Shown here piece after piece: positions 1-10,200 of a stretch of 64,000 nucleotides of DNA. The notes beneath the pieces are model-generated. The model did no database searches, was not told the DNA's origin, and worked only from the letters and a program-made list of their open reading frames with translations. The first letter of the stretch is position 1. Every line of letters begins with the position of its first letter. Where the stretch lies: positions 12,276,001 to 12,340,000 of the forward strand of contig OZ316899.1 in NCBI GenBank assembly GCA_973895155.1, read 5' to 3'. The position numbers and the translations under genes were made by a program. This DNA is from Marsupella aquatica. Taxonomy: Eukaryota > Marchantiophyta.

Positions 1-281
1 AGTGTTGACAGACTCTTACTAAATCCATCAAAGCAGTGCAAAGATCTACAATCCTTGATTGGATCACAATCCCACTTCTTCTGTCTATTTACAGTGCCAA
101 CAGGAATTTCCCAAAATATACGTCGAACAAGCTGCACATCACCATACTCCTGCAATTGACGAAGGGCAAACTTGTCCTTGCAAAACTTCACCACATCTGA
201 TGCACCCTCTAGACGATGACCATTCATGCCTTTTAGTTACTCAGTTGCAAGCCCGGTCTTAATGTGGCCGCCAAGAGCATC
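1..281 (-). pseudogene. 3' exon of transposase-like gene (partial)
   Basis: Read on the minus strand, this exon starts at 281 right after an AG acceptor and continues a frame left open at the donor at 431. The join gives GHGKGVA followed by DALGGHIKTGL, which fits the conserved HGKG region of the family. It then encodes a segment with LEGASDVVKFCKDKF and RRIFWEIPVG before leaving the window at position 1. One in-frame TAA interrupts it near residue 15, so this copy is probably not functional. The correct phase across the intron argues that the exon is real. No named domain is assigned. Confidence 0.6.
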
Positions 282-431
282 CTATTAAAGCATACAAGGA
301 GCACAAATTAGAAAGTTTCTTACTTAGACTGCAAGTTTGGTCATCCAATTCCAATAGATATGTCACTCATTAGAAACCAACTAAGGCATGCATAGAATTG
401 GGTGTAGAGAATGTTCCCTATAGATACTTAC
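282..431 (-). other. 150-bp GT-AG intron
   Basis: The donor GTAAGT lies at 431-426 and the acceptor TTTAATAG ends at 282, both on the minus strand. The exons on either side are in phase 0 and rejoin a protein motif, so this is a credible spliceosomal intron. It supports a eukaryotic nuclear origin. Confidence 0.6.
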
Positions 432-1574
432 AGCAACACCCTTCCCATGGCCAGAGGCATGGAAGAACCATTTCATCCGTGCGCCAAACCGGGAGTAGTA
501 CCTACTAACGTAGTAAAATGGTCTGCAGGCCTTGAACTGAGATGCCGCCCCATCAGACCAAACCCAGTGTTGATCAACATGAATTCCCTTATTAGCCATC
601 CACTCCCAGTGCGCATCCGTGTAGTGTTGCACAAAAAGAGTGTCATGACAATTATCATCACTAATGTAGAAATGGTAATCTGCTATAATATCACGAGTTT
701 TATCAGCATTATGTGCTGCTTTCACAGGCCTACCCATTGCAGCTTCAAGTGAATCGGCATCTTCCCTGTGTCTATAGGTAACATGGATTAACAATGTCAC
801 TTGCTTACTGTCCCAATGTTGACTCTCAGTCTCATTCTGAGGCAAAAAAGTGTAATTTTTGGAGAAATCTACTGAAGAAACAATTGTCCCTCTTGGAAAT
901 GTTTTTAGACATTGTCTAAACTGTTGTGATTGCCAATGGGCTCCAAAGTTATGCACAATAAATGTCTTCATGGTATACATTATTGCTCTCTTAAAATCAA
1001 CCATGGGAGTTTGCTTATAAACAATCCTCAATCGCCTATACTTCTTTGTTGCACTCTCTTCAGCCCCTTTCTTTTTTTCTCTCTTCTGTTGGGCAGTGTC
1101 ATCCAGGTCACGATATTCAAATGTCTGCCATTTGATCATTTGATTTTGTGCAGGGTCCAACTCTTGAGTGCACCAATCCAACTTCTCTACTCCACATTCT
1201 TCACATTCACCCATAATACAGGCATTTTGGTGCCACTCTGTCTCAGGTAGTCTATGACAAAGAGATTCCTCTATCCAACCACGAACTGAGGTTATGAACT
1301 TTGTAGATGCCATACAAGAAGAGATGGGTACAACACCCAAGGGTCTACAGGTATCACATTCACAAGGACAGTCCTTAATGTGCTGGTGCCACCTGAATTT
1401 GTCAATTGCCTCTTTGAGTAAGTCCATCTCCACATGTTGTTTGCAGCAACAAACATTGATGTCTTTCATCTTACGAACATAATATGGCTTGAAGTATATA
1501 AATGACCACATCCCTACAGACACCCCATTCTGCTCCCTTGTGCACCAGTCATGAAATGCTGAAAAAAATTGGAA
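432..1574 (-). pseudogene. Main exon of transposase-like protein (SDG/HGKG type)
   Basis: About 381 codons are open on the minus strand from the acceptor at 1575-1576 to the donor at 431. The N-terminal third is Cys/His-rich (CCCKQH, CPCECDTC, CEECG), suggesting zinc binding. The C-terminal third has acidic motifs ISDDN and WSDGAASQFK, followed by WFFHASGHGKG, an arrangement resembling a cut-and-paste transposase catalytic core. Part of the centre is Lys/Glu-rich (QKREKKKG). The exon has no internal stop, but its flanking exons contain a frameshift and a stop. It may be a transposase or a host gene family derived from one. The family assignment is an inference from motif layout only. Confidence 0.5.
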
Positions 1575-2452
1575 CTGCACATATACAAGACATACATTAT
1601 TTTTGTTAGAAAGACTGGTAGGAACGGATACCCTCAAATATGCAGTCACAAAAACCCATGTATGTGGGTACTACTACTTCCTGAAGGACTTCAGTTCTGC
1701 CTGCAACTACAGTCCTTCAGTAAGGGTCCGAGCTCTTATTGGAAGACTCTACCAGGAGAGGTGAAGGACTAAAGTTCTTAGGGAAGGAGTAGAATCAATC
1801 TGGAAGGACTCAAGTACTCAATGCACTCGACTTAAAAACTTGGAACAGGAGTCCTCGGAAAAGGAGTAATGTCCTTGGAAAAGGAATAGAGTCCTTGGAA
1901 AAGAAGTAGAGTCCTTGAGAAAGGACTACAGTCATTGGAAAAGGACTGTAGTCCTCAGAAAAGGAGTAGAGTCCTTGGAAAGGAGTAGAGTCCTTGATAA
2001 AGGACTATAGTCCTCGAAAAAGGAGTATAGTCCTTTTACACAGTCCTTTGGAAGGACTATTAAGGTCCTTGGGGAAGGACTACAGTCCTGACCATAGTCC
2101 TTCATCAAGGACTGTTAATAGTCCTTGACTAGGGACTACTAACAGTAGTCCTTTGTCAAAGGACCATAAGGAAAGACTTTGACAAAGGACTAAAGTCCCT
2201 AGTCCCGTACATAGTCCCTCCTGAAGGAGTTTACCCCTTTGTCAAGGACCAAACTTCTTCCTAAAGGACTATATACAGGACATCAGTCCACAAAATTTAT
2301 TCAAATCTTACCTTTACAACACACTGGGTACTTGTAGCGATCACAATGGCTGACTAACAAGGAAAACTACTCATCAAGGAGTGGAGATAAGAGTTCAATC
2401 AAATATGGCAAAATGGACATAACAGTTACATCAATCACATAGAGTTTCTCAC
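1575..2452 (-). other. 878-bp intron carrying a minisatellite
   Basis: The donor GTGAGA begins at 2452 and the acceptor GTGCAG ends at 1575 on the minus strand; both exons are in phase 0. Most of the intron (about 1680-2280) is the AGTCCTT repeat described separately. No coding frame of interest is seen in it. Confidence 0.5.
1680..2280. repeat. AGTCCTT/AAGGACT minisatellite
   Basis: About 600 bp are built from degenerate units of 20-25 bp containing AGTCCTTGGAAAAGGAGTAG or its reverse complement. AGTCCTT and AAGGACT alternate, so each unit is close to a palindrome that could fold into hairpins. Copies vary in length and base composition, which indicates an old or rapidly drifting array. Confidence 0.8.
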
Positions 2453-2580
2453 CTGTGTATCCTCCAGCCAGTGCATTTGATGTGTTTGAACCATTTTCCG
2501 TCCTAGTTGCAATCTGGCTTCATTATTGTTACATGGAGAAATCCTAGTGTGAGTTTCCCAAAAGTGTTCCACTTGGATTC
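2453..2580 (-). pseudogene. Internal exon of transposase-like gene
   Basis: A short minus-strand exon encodes HFWETHTRISP and then GRKMVQTHQMHWLEDTQ, ending at the GT donor at 2452. An in-frame stop near 2580 marks either the exon limit or decay; I could not fix the acceptor. The position between the N-terminal segment and the main exon, in the same direction, supports one gene. Confidence 0.4.
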
Positions 2581-2672
2581 AAACTTCATCAGAAATCTTG
2601 TCTCAATGTACCTTTCTTTCCCCCATAGGATACATTTTTGTACTATCTGCATCAATCCTCATCTTAGATTCT

Positions 2673-3612
2673 CTATGAAGAATTTGCCGTTGTATACTTT
2701 GCAACAAGGTGGTCTTTGCGCTTCCCTGGCTTCACTATGCTCAAGGTTTTTCTCACATCAATCACTGCAGCAGCTATAGCCCCATCTACTTTAGGTGAAC
2801 CTAGTCGTGTCGGCTCGTACTTGTTCAAATATTTGTGTAACCAGACCCCAGATAGTACTGCCCTCCTTGCACCTAGATTGAATGTAGCAATCTTCTCCAG
2901 AATGTACCTAACTATATCTGATGAGACTGCTGTAATACACCTACGTACGCTTTCGATTGGGAGTTTCACGGTCATCAATAGCAGGGCGCTTCTTCCTTTC
3001 ATATTCAATTCTCTTCCTGCCTGCATCCTTCCTTTTCTTCTCAAGCATGGCAGCTTGCTGCACTTGGCGATCACCGCCAGAGTTGTGACCTTGCTCACCT
3101 TCATTAAGTGGACCAATGTGGGCTGCCTGCACTTGTTTGCAATCAGTTTGGGTGCTCTGTTCTACCATTTGAATGTGGGCATCCTGTTCTAGAATGCTTG
3201 CACTCAGGGACCCCTGCCTAGACTCTAAAATCTCGGCAAGGCATGAATGTGCAGTCTCCATAAGAATTTCACTTTCTTCTCTGGCTGTACGCAAGACCAT
3301 AGTGGCAGCTTCATGAGCCTCATTACTAATTCTGATCGCCTCTGATTGCCTAGCAACCAATATCTCTCTTTGCCTTGGGTTGCCATCAATTACTAAATCT
3401 TGGGATTGTTGCTTTGCACTCTCCATCATGACATTGCATTGCTTTTGTGCCTCAAGAATCATTTCATCAGAGAGAGATGGTTGGTGACCACCTCCTTGGT
3501 GACCACTTGCTATCTGCTCTTGTTTTTTCAACTTGGATTCGTGGTTTGCCAATCTTTGCTTCTCCAGCTTCTCTCTTGCTAGGGCATCAGATACCTGATT
3601 AATTGTGACCAT
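2673..3612 (-). pseudogene. N-terminal part of transposase-like gene (frameshifted)
   Basis: A 223-codon minus-strand frame from 3612 encodes a hydrophilic, heptad-like coiled coil with a basic end (RKRIEYERKKR). Near 2945 the likely coding continues in the next frame as RRCITAVSSDIVRYILEK, followed by LGARRAVLSGVWLHKYLNKYEP, to a stop near 2673. A one-base frameshift or a missed intron is needed to join them. Position and direction fit the start of the gene at 1-2580. No enzymatic motif is visible here. Confidence 0.45.
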
Positions 3613-4152
3613 TTTGGCCTACTCATGTAACATAAAGAAGGGATTGAGAAGCTCTGCACGGCCCCTGCTCCCACTCTTTGCTTGCATGTCAAGGAGTGCA
3701 ATGCAAATTAACATGCGTGACTCAACATCGGCACAATCAAAGGCTTGAAACAATCACAGTAGTCCCACTTTGACAGTCCCACTTTGATAGCCTAGCGTTG
3801 AACTTCCTTGTCACCTAGTACATACCATGCATTTCAATTTATAACGAGTACCTCACAAAATCTGAACGCATTTAATCTCTCCTGCTGTACCCTTCTTGAG
3901 GCCACCGCAACCTAGATCTGTTCTGTTCTCTTGAAAAACAAAAGCGAACTTGCATTTAAACTATTTCAATTCTGTCGATTCCAATGCAACTTCAAATCCT
4001 ATTTCCAAACAAAAGCAAAGCAAGATTTAAAGTGGCACCTGGTGATTGAGTGACTGCTCGACCATCCTTGCCGTGCTCTTTTCCAATGTTCCATTCTGGA
4101 ATCAAATGTCATCGACAAACCTACAAGCTCACAACGTAATCAAATTTGCAGC
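3613..4152. other. No gene recognised
   Basis: About 540 bp of moderately AT-rich DNA upstream of the transposase-like gene. It could include that gene's promoter. I see no ORF, RNA gene or clear repeat. Confidence 0.4.
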
Positions 4153-4455
4153 TTGATTGGCCCTCCTTCCTTTGCTTGTTCCCGCCGCTCTCGTCTAGAT
4201 TTGAATGTCATTTGCCAAGAGAGGGCTCTAGACCCTAAATTAAATCTTAAGCTCAATCAAGGCCTTTCTTTTTGCGTTCCTCAATGTCCCTTTTTGTGTT
4301 TGATTGGCCCTCCTTTCTTTGCTTGTTCCCGCCGCACCTTTCTAGATTTGAATATCATTTTCCAAGAGAGGGCTCTAGACCCTAAATTAAATCTTCAGCT
4401 TGATCAAGGTCTTTCTTTTTGCGTTCATCAATATCCCTTTTTGCGATTGATTGGC
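4153..4455 (+). repeat. 147-bp tandem duplication (2.1 copies)
   Basis: The unit beginning TTGATTGGCC starts at 4153, 4300 and 4447, giving two full 147-bp copies and a partial third. The two full copies differ at a handful of positions. Because 147 is a multiple of three, one plus frame stays open across both, but that frame looks like a by-product and has no recognisable domain. Confidence 0.85.
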
Positions 4456-5064
4456 CTTTGCATTTGGGCTCACACCGCATGACCACTCCTTGAATCAATT
4501 CAACCCATATAGCTAGACGTGAATGCATCAATTCTAGAGGACTTCACTACCCATTTGCGCTCCACAAGGCTCAGCTTCAATACTTTCTTGACAAGTTGCA
4601 AGTGGAAAGACAAGAATCTTGAATACCAAAAGCGCCCGAGTACTTCTATCTGCCACTACTCTGTCTTGCACCTAAGTTCAAAAAGTCCTAAGGGAACAAA
4701 TAGGGCCAACACTCTCCCATAAAACCAGTTGTCCAACCATAAAATACATGTCAAGACAAGAAAGGAGTTCCCTCAAGAGCTCAACATAGTAATGAATGTG
4801 CCTCATACGTATTTGATTTGTAAAAGTACTTTTTGCTTTAGATCAGCCTAATCTTGGCCGTTGGTAGTGCAAGGACTTTTAAAAGGAGTGGAAACATTTT
4901 TGCCTCCTTTGGTAGTCCTCAATCATGCAATCCACCAGTAGCTTTAGTCATTGTGTGGATATTATTAATGTTAGAGCCAAACCGGAGACTATGTTGATAT
5001 GTTACTTAGTTCCATATTGTATATCACCTGACTCATTATGTGAACTGGAGTCAAGGTGGAGATT
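4456..5064 (+). other. Mostly unassigned; ends in a Copia-like 3' tail
   Basis: No intact gene is visible. The last bases before 5065 read CAAGGTGGAGAT, the polypurine tract typical of plant Ty1/Copia elements, so at least the right part is the 3' end of a Copia internal region. Confidence 0.4.
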
Positions 5065-5345
5065 GTTAGGAATTGACTCAAGTGCCCGGCTTTAGTTAGT
5101 TTGGCCTTACTAGGGTTAGTTGACCCTTGGTTAGTTTAGAATAAGATCCACTTATTTAGGCCCTCACATCTTAGTCTCCCTTGGGGGGTATAGTTGAGGG
5201 AGAGCATTCTCTCCCTCATTCTTCACATGTTCTTTCTCATGAGCTATGGATCCTTCAAGAGTTTCTCCATCATTAGTGTCTTGTAGGTGTAGTTTGAGAT
5301 TGTGTGCATTCTCATGTTTCCGCATTGCTGCCTAGTCTGAGTTGA
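5065..5345 (+). mobile_element. Copia-type 3' LTR fragment
   Basis: TGTTAGGAATTGACTC follows directly after the GGTGGAGAT polypurine tract, the standard junction of plant Ty1/Copia elements. The segment runs into the truncated gypsy1 body near 5345, so the exact right end is unclear. No Copia polyprotein is found in the window. Confidence 0.55.
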
Positions 5346-5508
5346 CGGTTTCCAAAACCAATCACCAAGGCAGAACAGATAGAAGCACTACTAGAGGCCA
5401 GACGAGCGCAGTGGCCAAAACCTTAGGAAGGGAGAAAAAGGAGGTTAAGCCAAAGCAAGGTCAGAAAGAGAAGCCGACACCTAAGCCACAGAATCTGAAG
5501 CGACCACA

Positions 5509-6715
5509 ATGGAAGAGGTAATGTCCTTGGACAACAAAGGAATCAAGTCAGCTGACTCGACTAGCACAGCCGAGATTCCAGTTTATGGAGGGATGAGACT
5601 TGAGAGGCTGGAAGCCAAGCTTGACCCAAATTTGAAAAAGCAGATTAACGTGATCCAAGCACGGCAATACCGGAAGCTAGACCTAGGAGAGGGCAGGGAA
5701 CTAATTAAACTTGGGCAGAGATCTGGCACCGAAGCTCGAGAAGGAGATCAGTGAGTTACTGATTGAATTTCAGGATGTGCTTGCATGGAGCCACCAAGAT
5801 CTAAAGGGAGTAGACCCAAAATTGGGGGAACATCAAATTGATCTGATGCTAGGAGCCAAGTCTTTTAGACAGCCAATTCATAGAATGAACACCAAGTATT
5901 CCCTGATGGTCAAAGCAGAAATTGACAAACTAGTGGAAGCAGGAAGCATCACTCCAGTCCTACATTCAAATTGGGTATCCCCAATTGTGATAGTCCCCAA
6001 GAAAGCCAGACTAGATGGGAAACCCAAGATACAGGTTTATCAGGATTACAAGAAGTTGAATGAAGCCACGTTGAAGGACTACTTCCCATTACCCTTTACT
6101 GATATGGTTCTAGACATGGTAGCCAGTCATGAGTTATATTCATTCACGGATGGGTACTCTGGTTATAACCAAATCAGGATTAGGCAAGAGGACCAAATCA
6201 AGACCGCCTTCATCATGGAATGGGGGATTTACATCTTCAATCGAATACCATTTGGACTCTGTAATGCACCAGTGATGTTCCAGAGGTTGATGGTGAATAT
6301 TTTTCATGACTACTTGAGAAAGTTCATGGAGATCTTCATTGAAAATTTTGCAGTGTTTGGGAAAGCATCAAAACATGCTAAATACCTCAGGAAGACCTTC
6401 ATGAGATGTAGGGAGGTGGGCCTCAAGTTACACCCTGATAAATGTTTCTTTGGAGTGACGGAGGGGGTGCTACATGGTCACAAGGTATCAAGGAAAGGCA
6501 TCAAGATTGACAAGGGTAAACTAGCAGTATGGCTGGATATCATGCAACCTAAGAACATAAAGGATGTTTGATCCGTCTTGGGGTGCATTGGCTATTATCG
6601 TAGGTTCATAAAAGATTTTGCCAAACTAGCATTACCATTGACAAATATGCTCAAGGCAGGGGCAGACTTTGAGCCCACACCAAAAAGAGTGACAACAGTA
6701 ATTGAATAAAAGTAG
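5509..6715 (+). pseudogene. gypsy1 reverse transcriptase (decayed)
   Basis: The frame starts with a linker (EIPVYGGMRLERLEAKL) and shifts frame once near 5730. It then shows the RT core: VSPIVIVPKK, FPLPFTDMVLD, FGLCNAPVMFQR, and GCIGYYRRFIKDF after a TGA at 6569-6571. The catalytic box, usually YIDD or FIDD, reads FIENFAVF, so the second and third positions of the aspartate pair region are changed and the enzyme would be inactive. The minus-strand copy in gypsy2 keeps FIDD at this place. Confidence 0.85.
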
Positions 6716-7260
6716 ATGCTAGTGGAGGCCCAGTCATGATAGCACCAGACTGGAACAAGGATTTTCATGTCTTTGTAGATGTTTCAGGCTTCCATATTGG
6801 TTTAGTACCGAGTCAATTGGATTAGAAGGGGAGCGACCATCCCATATACTATGCAAGCCGACAGCTTGCCAATGCCGAGAGAAACTACTCAACCATAGAA
6901 AGGGAGGCATCAGGAGTCATTTACTCTTGCAAAAAGTTTAGGCATTATCTACTAGGTTACAAGGTGATCTTTCATACCAATCATGAAAGTTTGAAGTACC
7001 TAGTGAAAAAGTCAGATCTTACGGGCAGGGTGGCAAGATGGATATTGCTATTACAAGAATTTGACTACAAGTTAAACATTGAGTCGGGGAAACTGCATGC
7101 CGACTTCTTTTCAAGAATTGCAGGTGAACCAACTACGGACTGCATCAACGATCAATTTCCAGACAAAGAGCTATTCATAGTGAAAATAACGGATACATGG
7201 TACCTTGATATATTACAATTTCTTAGCACGTCAAGGTTATAGGCAAGGATAAGCAGGGAA
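6716..7260 (+). pseudogene. gypsy1 RNase H domain (decayed)
   Basis: Plus-strand coding with PDWNKDFHVFVDVSGF, DHPIYYASRQL, YSCKKFRHYLLGYKVIFHTNHESLKYL and KLHADFFSRIAG is the gypsy RNase H region that follows RT. A TAG breaks the QLDxKG part, and a further stop follows at about 7240. The order RT, RNase H, integrase is that of Ty3/gypsy. Confidence 0.8.
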
Positions 7261-7379
7261 GAAGCCGTAGTTTTTCTATGGAAGGTCAGACAATATTAGT
7301 GCATTAAAGGCATCTTACACAGGCATGGAGTCATGGAAAAATTCAAAGGTGTTTGGAATAGGGAGAGGTGAAGCGGGTC

Positions 7380-8192
7380 CTATAGGCTATGCATGGAGAA
7401 GAAGTTGGGGGACATTTTGCACCAGTAACCACATCTAAAATGATTTTAGATGCCGGCTATTGGTGGCCAACCTTACACAAGGATATACACCAGTTCATCA
7501 AGCAATGTGATCCATGCCAAAAAGCAGGAGGGCCAATGGCTGCCACAAGACATCCACTTCATCCCATTCTACCTCTGACACCATTCAAGAAGTGAGGTAT
7601 TGATTACATTGGGCCTTTGAAGCCATTGACTCATCCTCGGAGAAACAAGTACATCATCATAGCTACGGATTATGCGACCAAGTGGGTAGAGGCCAGGCCA
7701 ACAACAAAGGATGATGCCGTCACCACTGCTTGTTTTATGTATGAGAAAATCTTTACCAGGTATGGAGCACCCCTAGAATTAGTGAGTGATAGATGAACTC
7801 ATTTCTTGTTGATATAATCAGTCGTTTAAGTGAGCAGTACCTAGTACATCATTGGCCTACCACCGCTTACCACCCAAAAGCAAATGGGCTGACCAAACAA
7901 GCGAATGGCGTCATTGGTAAGATCTTAAACAAGACAATGGCCCAAAACAAAATCGATTGGGATGACAAATTGTTTGCTGCTGTCTTTGCTTACAATTTAG
8001 TCTACAAGTCAACTACCAGCCATACACCTGTCTTCTTAACTTTCGAACAGGAAGCTTTAGTACCCATACAATTTGAGATTACTACATTTCAAGTTACAAT
8101 TAAGGAGAGATCGTCAAAGGAAGAAAGCTTAAGAGAGCGAGAATATAAATTAGAGAGGTTTTAGAAGAGGAAAGGATGATTTCAGCAGAAAG
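7380..8192 (+). pseudogene. gypsy1 integrase (decayed)
   Basis: A zinc-binding part (GGHFAP, YWWPTLHKD, CDPCQKAG) leads into the catalytic core GIDYIGP, LELVSDR and YHPKANGL. A TGG to TGA change precedes GIDYIGP, and another TGA follows SDR. The position of the third catalytic acid, MERANG in gypsy2, reads TKQANG here, so Glu is replaced by Lys. The frame is cut at 8197 by insertion X and resumes at 14917. Confidence 0.85.
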
Positions 8193-9185
8193 AGTAGTGT
8201 ATAAGAGTATTTTTGTCGAAATCCATCAATAAGAGTTTATTTGGGAATTTTTCAAACTTTTTGCTCGGGGGCCTCACTATATGGATGCCTCCCCATCGCC
8301 TGCGACATTTTTAGGCCTTGGACCCCCTAAAATGTAAGAATTTTTATTTTATTTTTCAACCCCTATAAAGTTGGAATATTTTTGGAATATTCTAAAAATT
8401 TGGTTAGAAAGACCCTAATGTTCTTATAAGTCTCAAAATTGAATTTAAAAGACCCTATTGTTCTTCTGCAAAAATTCTTAAGTCTTCCTTTCAAACCAAT
8501 AAAACGACCCTATCTTTTGTCGCACATGATGTGCCATTTTTGTGGAAGTGAAACCCCCAATACTTTTTGGAGCAAAAGATGATGCTTTTTGAAGCGTCCT
8601 CACTATTCTAGCGCTTCATGAGGCGTTTGCCTCTAGTTATTGTTCTAAGTGATTCCTGCTGAGGACGTAGCTCAAAACAGGACGCTACCTGAAGTGAATA
8701 CCATGAGATAGAAGTTGACTTGTGTCCTAGCTCTGAAGTAAAAAAACAGACTCGACGCTATGTGATGCCTAGCAAGGAATCACTAGGCCGATTAAAGTGG
8801 TAAAACCGGGAGTGTACCTTGAAAACACATTAGTATAGTAACAAAACAAGGAAAATATAAACAATTAAGGGTGACTATGGAACCCGAGCCGAGGCCGAAA
8901 GTAAGGATGCCACGGCAAGGAACGCGATTAGGGTTAGGGCATGCTAAGTGCTGGCGGCTATGGGTAACCAACGGGAAGGGAGACTAGGAAAGGGGGGGTA
9001 AGGACCAATCACAAAGAATGGCGGCTCATTTGCAAGCATGAACCAAGCAGAGGATTGCAAGAAGCCAACTACTGTCAGTTGCTTAGGCAAGCACTCTGGG
9101 CGGGAGCAGATACCTAGTATCAACTCAAGGAGGGCATGAGCAACTTCAATCAAGTTGCTCATTTTTGGGGATGCTTGTTCAAATG

Positions 9186-9275
9186 GGCAATTGAGTACAT
9201 TGGGACCTACAAGGACGAAGAATTGGAAAGGGCAATTGAGTACATTGGGACCTACAAGGACGAAGAGTTGGAAAG
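9186..9275 (+). repeat. 45-bp in-frame tandem duplication
   Basis: The units at 9186-9230 and 9231-9275 differ at one base and duplicate AIEYIGTYKDEELER in the B1 protein. B2 and B3 have a single unit, so the duplication is specific to B1. Confidence 0.9.
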
Positions 9276-10154
9276 GGCAGCACGAGAACGGCAGGAGCTT
9301 GCTCATTTATGGGAATTGCAGAAGTCTGCCTTCCTTGGAGGGGAGCTCATCAAGGCCAAGTTCTTGTGGACTCCTACTCCCAATCAGCTTGACGACCTTC
9401 TGTTTTGTGAGAACAAAATCATCGGCATTCGGGAAGCCATCAACCGCTGCAACGACGTACATTGGGACCTAAAGGGTAGCACGGAGGTGTGGACAAAGGC
9501 AACCGTGCTTGGAGAAACATCCACAGCAGCCGCCATGAAGAGGAAAGGGCCCAACAATGAAGAGGCCACCCCCGCAAAGAGAACAAGGTCCGCGGCACCA
9601 AGGAAGCCAGCTAAGAAAGGGAGGAGGAGGAAGGGGGAAGCCGAAGAAGAGGAGGTCAACCCAATCAATGTCATTCCAATGAGGGATGACACTTGGAGGG
9701 GCTGGGCGTCGACCCTCCCAGAGGAAGTGCAATTAAACTTTGCATGAGAGGAGGATGCATGCTTTACGGCTATGCAGACTCGGAAGTACCAAGGCTTCAT
9801 GGCCGGATCTGGCTTGGAAGCCTTCGTGAAATTACCATGGCTGAAGCCGGAGGTGCCGGATTCTGACTTGTTGGAATTTGTGGGATCATGGGATCCCAAG
9901 ACAAATTCCACAAGGGTGTATGGGAAGGATTTCTATCTCACTCCCCAGGTGATTTTCGAAGTATTTGGCTTGCCGATGAGCAATAAGACCAAAGTAGATA
10001 CCCGGAAGACCTTGCCAAACAAGGAGTTCAGATTGTTCCCAGGGCCATCAACAAAGAATGGCTTCTTCCGGAACACCTGCACCAACCCGCACATTGGTGA
10101 GATGATTGATTTCTTGCGGGTAACCATGCACTGCAACTTGCCAAGACCAGAGAT

Positions 10155-10200
10155 CGGAAAGGCACAGGTCTACCTAGCGGAAAGGCACAGGTCTACCTAG
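10155..10200 (+). repeat. 23-bp tandem duplication causing frameshift
   Basis: CGGAAAGGCACAGG and the bases after it are repeated at 10155-10177 and 10178-10200. The unit length is not a multiple of three, so the B1 frame shifts and soon reaches a stop. B2 has one copy at the corresponding place. Confidence 0.9.

Noticed and set aside
4153-4482. A 109-codon protein across the 147-bp repeat
   Set aside because: The frame stays open only because the unit length is a multiple of three; no motif or start context supports a gene.
9384-9911. Minus-strand frames of 100-200 codons across the B coding regions
   Set aside because: They recur as shadows in B1, B2 and B3 because of base composition; the plus-strand protein is what is conserved and structured.
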